Below, in pieces: positions 6,399 to 11,390 of a DNA stretch of 11,390 bases. A program made the position numbers and the translations under genes. The DNA comes from Limisphaerales bacterium (lineage in GTDB: Bacteria; Verrucomicrobiota; Verrucomicrobiia; Limisphaerales; UBA8199), in contig JANXQE010000302.1 in the NCBI GenBank assembly GCA_025356925.1, forward strand, positions 1 through 11,390, written 5' to 3'. Every line of letters begins with the position of its first letter. Within the stretch, counting starts at the first letter, position 1. Below the pieces are notes generated by a model. That model saw nothing but the letters and a program-made list of their open reading frames with translations, did not search any database and had not been told where the DNA came from.

Positions 6399-7646
6399 GT
6401 GGTTTTCCCGCGCAGCACTCGATCCGTATCGACCCTTCTGCATTTTGCTCACCGGCACAGGGTGCCGGTCACGGCCCGCGGCGCCGGCCATGGTTATGTC
6501 GGCGGCTGCGTCCCGGCCCACGGCGGCATCGTGCTCTCACTGGCCAGGATGAACCGGATCAAAGAAATCAATGCGGCGGATTTCGTCGCGGTTGTGGAGC
6601 CGGGCGTCAACACGCAGCAACTGGCGGACGAAGTCGAGAAACGCGGGTTGTTTTATCCACCCGATCCGGCCAGCAGAAAGGACAACGCCATCGGCGGAAA
6701 TATTTCGACGAATGCCGGTGGACCCCGCTGCCTCAAGTACGGTGTCACCCGCGACTATGTCTTGGGCTTGGAAGTCGTGCTGGCGGACGGCACAGTGGTG
6801 AAGTTGGGAGGCCGCACGCACAAGAACAAGACTGGCTTTGATCTACATCGACTGTTTGTCGGCTCGGAAGGATTGCTCGGGGTAATCACCGAAGCCACTT
6901 TAAAGCTTCTACCCCGGCCGCCTTACCGGGCCTGTCTGGCAATTGGCTTCGACTCAATGCGCTCCGCCGTTCGCTCCCTGCAGGCGATCCTCGGGGCCGG
7001 CTTCCTGCCCGCAGCGTTGGAAATCGCGGATGCCTTCACTCTGGCGGCAGCGTATCAACGCACCCGGAGTGAACGCCTGCGAGGCTGTCACGCTCACCTG
7101 ATCGTCGAGTTGGACGGTCAACCCCGTTCAGTCCGCGGAGAGGTGCGCGACGTCCAACAACTCGTCAAGCCCCAGCGCCCGCTCTTTGTCGAGGTCGGCC
7201 TGGGCACGGCCAAATGCGAAGCGGTTTGGCAAATCCGACGCGAGTTCTCGTATGCGCTTCGTGATACGGGTTTAACCAAACTCAATGAAGACATCGTCGT
7301 GCCGCGCGGACGGCTCGAGGATCTCTTTGTGTTCGCGTCCCGGCTCCAGCGGAAACACGGTTTGCCCGTCGCCTGTTTCGGCCACGCCGGCGACGGGAAT
7401 ATCCATACCAACGTGATGGTAGACTTCACGCAACCGGGCGCCAAACAACGAAGCCAGGCCGCCCTCGACGAGCTCTTTGCTCAAGTCCTGGAGTGGGGCG
7501 GAGCGATCACGGGCGAACATGGCATCGGCCTCGCCAAAAAGCCGTGGTGGAATCAGGCGCTCTCCAAGGAGGCCCGCGACCTGCACCGGGTAATTAAGAA
7601 GGCGCTCGACCCGCGGGGGATCCTGAACCCGGGGAAGTTTGTTTAG
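6399..7646 (+). CDS. FAD-linked oxidase, GlcD/D-lactate dehydrogenase type
   Basis: A flavoprotein of the VAO/PCMH family that oxidises a 2-hydroxy acid such as glycolate, D-lactate or D-2-hydroxyglutarate; the substrate cannot be told from sequence. Numbered from the GTG at 6399 (415 residues), the FAD-binding half has RGAGHGYVGG (27-36), GGNISTNAGG (99-108), YGVTRDYVLGLEVVLADG (114-131) and GSEGLLGVITEATLKL (155-170). The C-terminal half has GHAGDGNIHTN (328-338) and GEHGIGLAKK (372-381), whose His and Glu residues probably bind a metal near the active site, then LDPRGILNPGK (403-413). Starting here removes about 40 residues that homology says belong to the protein, so 6399 is a minimal start. 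No glcE- or glcF-like gene is adjacent, so it is probably a stand-alone dehydrogenase using another electron acceptor. Confidence 0.9.
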   Translation: MVFPRSTRSVSTLLHFAHRHRVPVTARGAGHGYVGGCVPAHGGIVLSLARMNRIKEINAADFVAVVEPGVNTQQLADEVEKRGLFYPPDPASRKDNAIGGNISTNAGGPRCLKYGVTRDYVLGLEVVLADGTVVKLGGRTHKNKTGFDLHRLFVGSEGLLGVITEATLKLLPRPPYRACLAIGFDSMRSAVRSLQAILGAGFLPAALEIADAFTLAAAYQRTRSERLRGCHAHLIVELDGQPRSVRGEVRDVQQLVKPQRPLFVEVGLGTAKCEAVWQIRREFSYALRDTGLTKLNEDIVVPRGRLEDLFVFASRLQRKHGLPVACFGHAGDGNIHTNVMVDFTQPGAKQRSQAALDELFAQVLEWGGAITGEHGIGLAKKPWWNQALSKEARDLHRVIKKALDPRGILNPGKFV

Positions 7647-7751
7647 AGGGTCAATAACCAATTTTCATCACGGTCCTTCCTGGCCATGTTGCTGGGGGCC
7701 CTTCCCGCATCCTTGCGGAACTTTCCGCGCTTTAGTACAAACTCCCGCGCA

Positions 7752-9464
7752 ATGTGCATAAGAACAATTGGAATAGGTGCTTTGGCGCTGGGGATTTTTG
7801 CGCTGGGAAACGGGTGCAAGAAATCAGAGCCGAGCGAATCTCAGACGGGCGGCGCCGCGAAACAGCCGGTGCCGAGCAATCCAGTGGCTACCGTTCATTG
7901 GATTGGGATGAAGCAGCTGGCCAACGAAACGAACGCAGCCGGAGTCCTGAAGATTTGGCGGCTGCCGGAAACTGAAAAGCTGAAGGCCCAAACGCTGGAC
8001 AAACTCGCGTTGGCTCCGTGGCGGCTATCAGGCACCAACCGCCCACCCGCCGTCACCAATTACGCTGCCCTGGTCCGGGAGAACCCCTCGGCGTCCCTGC
8101 TCCGGTCATTGCTGGATGACCTGGTCCAGGAAGAGTGGTATCTGGAAATCCGAGACCCAAAAGAAAAGGCGGCGCAAATAGCCTTAGCGGTTCGTCTCCA
8201 TCCCGTGCGCGCCGGGCTGTGGGAAACCAACCTGGGCACGGTAGTCCAATCGCTAACAGCCACCGCCCGGACCGTCGTGCACTACGCGGGAGCGAGCCAC
8301 GGCTGGCAAGTCCAGGTCGCCAATTCATCCTCTGCTCCCTGGCCGTTTGCCCATCATGTCGAACTCGCACGCTCCGGCGAGTGGACGATTATCGGTCTCG
8401 CTCCTGCGCAGAACGCCGCGTTCACTGATTTGCTGGCACGTGCGCAGGGGGCCCAACCTCTGTTCGCCGATCCCGCCAAAAATGATTGGCTCCAGACAAC
8501 TTTCGACCTGCGCCGCCTTGCCACTGCTTTATCCTGGGGCTGGGACCTGCCGCAGGGTTGGCCCAGGATTTCGTTGGCCCTAAACGGAGATGGCCAAAAC
8601 GTCCTTACGCGGGGCCGAATGAATTTCCCCAAACCGCTTCCCTTCGAGATCGAGCCGTGGAACATTCCGACGAACCTCATTCACGAGCCGGTGCATAGTT
8701 TCACGGCGGCACAAGGCCTCAAGCCCTGGCTATCCTCTTCGGCGAACTGGCAAAATCTTCACGCGGGGGCACCGCCAAACCAGCTCTTTTGCTGGGCGCA
8801 AGCCGGATCCCCATTCATGGCCTATGCGGCGGCTCCTTTGGCGGATGCCAGCAGAACGATTGCCAAGCTCGGCCCAGGAATCATGGAAGACTTTAACCCT
8901 CTGCTGGCCGCCAACCGCATGGGCAAGTGGGAGCGTGCTTCTAACTCCGATGGGGTCGTGTGGAATCGGGCGCCGATCATCGCTCCATTTGTTCAGTCCG
9001 TTGGCCTGGCCGGAGGACTGTTCCTGTTTGCTGGCTTGTCTCCCCTTTCGCTTACCAACCACCCGCCGCCTTCCGGCACCCTGAGGGAGTTGTCGAGGCA
9101 GCCGAACCTGGTTTACTTCGACCGTGAGCTAACCGGCCCGCGAGTGGAAAGCTGGATGTTTACCGGTCAACTCTTCCGCCTAATCCTCCGGAGTGCCCAA
9201 CTGCCGCCCGAGGCGAACACCGTCGCATGGTTAAAGGCTGCCGGCCCCATGATGGGCGTTTCAACGACCACCGCAACCAAGACCGGTCCGGCTGAGTTGT
9301 TGCTGGCGCGCACCTCCACGATCGGTCTCACCGCGATCGAAATTCATCTCCTGGCAGACTGGTTGGAATCCCCCCAATTCCCGCTCAGACTGTATACCCT
9401 CGCGGCCAAATTACCTCCCCTTGCCCCACGTCGAGATCGGGCCAATAGCCCGTCGTCGCGCTGA
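7752..9464 (+). CDS. Large putative lipoprotein or secreted protein of unknown function
   Basis: I do not recognise this family. From the ATG at 7752 it is 570 residues. It begins with Arg at 4, a hydrophobic core (5-18) and LGNGC at 18-22, then KKSEPSES and a Gly/Pro/Ser-rich linker. This looks like a lipoprotein signal with an atypical lipobox (Leu at -4, Gly-Asn-Gly before Cys22). An upstream ATG at 7686 adds 22 residues that would bury the signal, so 7752 is preferred; neither has a Shine-Dalgarno. The mature part is rich in Trp, Pro, Ala and Leu with no transmembrane segment after the signal. It has regularly placed segments such as TVHWIGMKQLANETNAAG (about 47-64) and ETEKLKAQTLDKLALAPWR. 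It lies 105 nt after the oxidase. The protein is likely anchored facing the periplasm. Confidence 0.8.
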   Translation: MCIRTIGIGALALGIFALGNGCKKSEPSESQTGGAAKQPVPSNPVATVHWIGMKQLANETNAAGVLKIWRLPETEKLKAQTLDKLALAPWRLSGTNRPPAVTNYAALVRENPSASLLRSLLDDLVQEEWYLEIRDPKEKAAQIALAVRLHPVRAGLWETNLGTVVQSLTATARTVVHYAGASHGWQVQVANSSSAPWPFAHHVELARSGEWTIIGLAPAQNAAFTDLLARAQGAQPLFADPAKNDWLQTTFDLRRLATALSWGWDLPQGWPRISLALNGDGQNVLTRGRMNFPKPLPFEIEPWNIPTNLIHEPVHSFTAAQGLKPWLSSSANWQNLHAGAPPNQLFCWAQAGSPFMAYAAAPLADASRTIAKLGPGIMEDFNPLLAANRMGKWERASNSDGVVWNRAPIIAPFVQSVGLAGGLFLFAGLSPLSLTNHPPPSGTLRELSRQPNLVYFDRELTGPRVESWMFTGQLFRLILRSAQLPPEANTVAWLKAAGPMMGVSTTTATKTGPAELLLARTSTIGLTAIEIHLLADWLESPQFPLRLYTLAAKLPPLAPRRDRANSPSSR

Positions 9465-9510
9465 AGGACGCCGATTGCTTAACTTTATCGTTATTTACCG
9501 AGGCGCAAGT

Positions 9511-9527
9511 TGGCACGTAAACAGCTT
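9511..9527 (+). promoter_or_regulatory. Candidate sigma-54 (-24/-12) promoter
   Basis: TGGCACGTAAACAGCTT matches the RpoN consensus TGGCACG-N4-TTGCW exactly in the -24 block. The invariant GC of the -12 block lies at the required spacing (GG at 9512-9513, GC at 9524-9525), while TT before that GC is CA here. Transcription would start near 9537, giving a ~170-nt leader for the secreted protein gene. PEP-CTERM genes in some exosortase bacteria are sigma-54 controlled (PrsK/PrsR), which makes the site plausible. No enhancer-binding protein gene is in view. Confidence 0.4.
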
Positions 9528-9560
9528 TACTAGTACCTTCGAGGCCGGTGGAGCATCATC

Positions 9561-9579
9561 CCAAGCCCTTGAAGCTTGG
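9561..9579. repeat. Leader stem-loop upstream of the secreted protein genes
   Basis: CCAAGC (9561-9566) pairs with GCTTGG (9574-9579) across CCTTGAA; a near-copy GCTTTGG follows at 9583-9588 and could compete for the same partner. It lies between the two candidate promoters, so only the longer transcript would contain it. Confidence 0.35.
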
Positions 9580-9611
9580 CAGCTTTGGTAGAGAAACCCC
9601 TACTTTTGGAG

Positions 9612-9638
9612 TTGAAAAAAACGTTCAAATAATTTGAA
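9612..9638. promoter_or_regulatory. Cluster of TTGAA/TTCAA half-sites (candidate operator)
   Basis: TTGAA (9612-9616), TTCAAA (9624-9629) and TTTGAA (9633-9638) lie close together. The last two form an inverted repeat with a 3-nt TAA spacer. The cluster ends 7 nt before the TTGACA element, a usual place for an activator or repressor site. No cognate regulator is known. Confidence 0.35.
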
Positions 9639-9645
9639 AAAATCG

Positions 9646-9674
9646 TTGACACGCCCTTGCTGCTCTGCCAAAGT
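9646..9674 (+). promoter_or_regulatory. Candidate housekeeping-sigma promoter for the secreted-protein genes
   Basis: A perfect -35 hexamer TTGACA (9646-9651), preceded by A-rich DNA, is followed after 17 nt by CAAAGT (9669-9674), which matches TATAAT at only three positions. A start near 9681 would give a leader of about 28 nt before the ATG at 9709. Confidence 0.45.
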
Positions 9675-9708
9675 GGTTTCACACACGGTAAACACAAACT
9701 ACAAAACA

Positions 9709-10428
9709 ATGAGAACAAAAGCACTACTTAGTGTGGCTGCGATAGCAGCCAGTGCCATCACCGCGATGGCACAGGCAAATGTTTATTCCTTAAACATTGT
9801 CGGGTACGCCACAGTTACAGTTAATCCGGGATACAACTTGCTGGCTAATCCGCTCAGCGCTGGAGCTACTAACGGCGCGAACGAGATCATGCCAATCCTG
9901 GACGGCGAACAGATCCTGACTTGGAGCGGCGCTTCATTCAGCACCGTACAGTACGACTCTGGAGCGGTACCGACTCCCGGATGGGTTCTGGGAGATGACA
10001 CAACTCCGGCCCATCCTCCGTCTCTGGCTCCGGGCCAAGGTTTCTTCTTCTTCAACCCGAACGCGACGGCAACCAACTTCACGTTTGTCGGCCAAGTCGT
10101 TCCCGGGCCGTCGAGCACGAACAGTTTGTCGTTGGCTCCCGGCTATTCGTTAGTCGGCTCGCCGCTGCCGGCTAGCTTAACCGTCGCTCAAGGCGGTATC
10201 ACCAACGCCCCGCTCCACCTGCCGATCCTTGACGGTATGTCGATCCTGCAATGGAATGGCTCGGCATACGTCACAACGCTGTACGATTCAGGGGCTGCAC
10301 CTACTCCTCCGTGGGTTAAAGGAGACGACACTACTCCTACTACGGTTCCGGCCTATACCATTGGTTCTGGGTTCTTCTTCTTCAATCCTAACCCCACCGC
10401 TGCGGCTTGGACTCAGAGCTTGCCGTAA
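9709..10428 (+). CDS. Secreted protein with two tandem ~110-residue repeats
   Basis: The 239-residue protein has a classic Sec signal peptide: MRTK, a hydrophobic Ala/Ile core, and AMAQA with likely cleavage near 20-23. The mature part is two copies of one domain, about 37-118 and 143-228. ILDG..IL.W.G....T..YDSGA.PTP.WV.GDDTTP occurs at 63-100 and again at 173-210, with about 25 of 38 positions identical; each copy ends in GFFFFNPN (111-118 and 221-228). The SLNIVGYATVTVNPGYNLLANPL opening, aromatic strands and Gly/Pro turns suggest an all-beta extracellular fold. I recognise the pattern as frequent in secreted Verrucomicrobial proteins but know no function. The ATG at 9634 would put 25 non-signal residues first and overlap the candidate promoter, so 9709 is chosen. 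The leader is A/C-rich without a Shine-Dalgarno. There is no C-terminal sorting signal. Confidence 0.85.
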   Translation: MRTKALLSVAAIAASAITAMAQANVYSLNIVGYATVTVNPGYNLLANPLSAGATNGANEIMPILDGEQILTWSGASFSTVQYDSGAVPTPGWVLGDDTTPAHPPSLAPGQGFFFFNPNATATNFTFVGQVVPGPSSTNSLSLAPGYSLVGSPLPASLTVAQGGITNAPLHLPILDGMSILQWNGSAYVTTLYDSGAAPTPPWVKGDDTTPTTVPAYTIGSGFFFFNPNPTAAAWTQSLP

Positions 10429-10436
10429 GCTACACA

Positions 10437-10450
10437 ATTCAGTACTGAAT
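10437..10450. promoter_or_regulatory. Perfect 14-bp palindrome between the secreted-protein genes
   Basis: ATTCAGTACTGAAT is fully symmetric and starts 8 nt after the upstream stop and ends 35 nt before the next ATG. With no T-run after it, it is either a dimeric-regulator operator or an RNA stem separating the two reading frames. Confidence 0.45.
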
Positions 10451-10485
10451 AAATCAACAACTAAACCACAATCATACATCTAAAT

Positions 10486-11070
10486 ATGAAAAAACTAGCA
10501 GCAATACTCTGCTTGAGTGCGTTGACCACTGGTGCTTTTGCCCAGGGATTGGTCACGTTCAATAACGGCCCCACGACCCAGATCACCTCCGGGGCATCGG
10601 GCAGCACGGCAGCGCTTGCCGCCGGTAATCCTGGTGCGTATTACTTCGGCCTATTGACGTCCGCTGCCGCTGCGGGTCCGTTTACGTTCGCAGGGGTTTA
10701 CGCCACGAATACCGCTGGCGCTGGTCGTTTGTCCGGAGGCACCGTCGCGGTCAACGGTTGGCAGCCCAACACGGTCATGAACTACGAGGTTGCTGGATGG
10801 TCTAAAAGCTTGGGACCAACCTGGCAATCGGCTTGGCTGTCTGGCACTTTTGGGACCGCCGGGTTCTACGGTGTTTCTGCCGTGGCCAGCGGTACTGCCG
10901 GTGGTGGCAGCCCTGTTCCTGCACCAGCTTGGAACATCTTCGGCGGAAGCGGCATTGCGGGCTTTAATCTGTCGCCGGTAGGCGGCACTCCCCCCGTGCC
11001 TGAACCCACCAGCATGGCGCTGGCTGGCTTGGGTGCCGCAGCTCTCTTGATCTTCCGTCGCCGGAAGTAA
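10486..11070 (+). CDS. PEP-CTERM sorting-domain protein (exosortase substrate)
   Basis: A 194-residue exported protein. The N-terminus MKKLAAILCLSALTTGAFA-QG is a Sec signal peptide with cleavage after about residue 19. The mature region (20-165) is rich in Gly, Ala, Thr and Ser, with alternating aromatic residues suggestive of a beta-rich surface domain. The C-terminus is a textbook PEP-CTERM signal: VPEPTS (171-176), a hydrophobic helix (177-190) and the basic tail RRRK (191-194). Exosortase is expected to cut near the Pro-Glu-Pro motif and release or attach the protein at the surface; no exosortase gene is in the window. The function of the mature domain is unknown. The ATG follows an A/C-rich leader with no Shine-Dalgarno. 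It is 57 nt downstream of the two-repeat secreted protein and shares its terminator. Confidence 0.92.
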   Translation: MKKLAAILCLSALTTGAFAQGLVTFNNGPTTQITSGASGSTAALAAGNPGAYYFGLLTSAAAAGPFTFAGVYATNTAGAGRLSGGTVAVNGWQPNTVMNYEVAGWSKSLGPTWQSAWLSGTFGTAGFYGVSAVASGTAGGGSPVPAPAWNIFGGSGIAGFNLSPVGGTPPVPEPTSMALAGLGAAALLIFRRRK

Positions 11071-11093
11071 TCAACTAACTAGGTTATTCTCAC

Positions 11094-11125
11094 AGAAGCC
11101 GCCCTTTCGGGCGGCTTCTTTTTTT
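11094..11125 (+). terminator. Strong rho-independent terminator
   Basis: AGAAGCCGCCC (11094-11104), a TTTC loop and GGGCGGCTTCT (11109-11119) form a perfect 11-bp stem followed by a run of seven T (11119-11125). It lies 24 nt after the PEP-CTERM stop and probably ends the transcript carrying both secreted-protein genes. Confidence 0.95.
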
Positions 11126-11286
11126 GCTCATAACGCCCCCACCGCCGAGGCGAGATTGGTCGCCACGACTGCCTTTCAACAACAACCCGCACAGAGGGCG
11201 GCAACTATCAGAAGAGAAGCGCCCGGCCCTTTAGGTTGAGCGCTCTGGTGAGGGGATCCCAGTCCCAACGTAACGACCGACAATCG

Positions 11287-11304
11287 CCAGCGATTTATCG
11301 CTGG
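11287..11304. repeat. Perfect 8-bp hairpin in the gene-free tail
   Basis: CCAGCGAT (11287-11294), a TT loop and ATCGCTGG (11297-11304) form a tight stem. GTCCCA at 11262-11267 can also pair with TGGGAC at 11302-11307, so two folds compete. The region 11126-11390 contains no recognisable gene. A short GC-rich hairpin of this kind resembles REP/RAYT-type intergenic repeats, but one copy cannot prove it. Confidence 0.45.
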
Positions 11305-11390
11305 GACCAAGCTGGCATTTCTGCACAGTCCCATCAGTGAACGCAGAAAAGGCGCTGCGGCATCGATCTCTACCCTTATATTCTGCCGTC

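Noticed and set aside
9541..9620. Cyclic-di-GMP (GEMM) or other riboswitch in the leader of the secreted-protein gene
   Set aside because: Some GC stems are present, but the GEMM core sequences and tetraloop/receptor are not; only a simple hairpin can be supported.
11094..11125. Part of a larger mobile-element end
   Set aside because: The inverted repeat with a seven-T tail right after a stop codon is fully explained as an intrinsic terminator.
1..11390. CRISPR array, tRNA, rRNA, integrase or insertion sequence
   Set aside because: No regularly spaced repeats, cloverleaf, rRNA-like sequence or transposase/integrase motifs were seen on either strand.

Overview
The window reads as chromosomal DNA of a GC-rich Gram-negative bacterium, most likely a soil-type Verrucomicrobium of the Pedosphaera/Limisphaerales kind; this placement is inferred. 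The pointers are a lipid A Kdo transferase (LPS outer membrane), a type IV pilus ATPase, a VPEP-type exosortase substrate with an Arg/Lys tail, a secreted protein carrying a two-fold repeat of a type I associate with Verrucomicrobia, and several genes without clear Shine-Dalgarno sequences. There is no rRNA, tRNA, CRISPR array, phage gene or transposase.

Layout. The 3' end of a PilT/PilU-family ATPase gene (1-426, +) converges on waaA/kdtA (586-1911, -). Divergent from waaA is a forward series: a small CPXCG zinc-ribbon-like protein (2038-2232), a TMEM14-like four-helix membrane protein (2285-2590), a membrane-anchored TPR protein (2718-4079) and, 13 nt later, a ModF/PhrA-like tandem-ABC ATPase (4093-5652). 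After a gap with a GC-rich hairpin and a 12-bp palindrome come a DUF2007 protein (5879-6118), a short repeat-like hairpin, an AT-rich island, and a GlcD-type FAD-linked oxidase (6399-7646). The oxidase's homology clearly continues upstream of its first ordinary start codon. A large lipoprotein-like gene of unknown function (7752-9464) follows.

The last third is a secretion module. A regulatory gap (9465-9708) holds a sigma-54-like -24/-12 match, a TTGACA -35 element and a cluster of TTGAA/TTCAA half-sites. It precedes a secreted two-repeat protein (9709-10428) and a PEP-CTERM protein (10486-11070), closed by a strong intrinsic terminator (11094-11125). The two genes probably form one export or envelope-decoration unit. 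The tail 11126-11390 has no recognisable gene, only a perfect hairpin.

Most of the window is housekeeping or accessory single-gene content. The points most worth checking are the oxidase without a canonical start, the possible sigma-54 control of the PEP-CTERM pair, the internally duplicated secreted protein, and the repeat-like hairpins. I see no complete novel multi-gene system.
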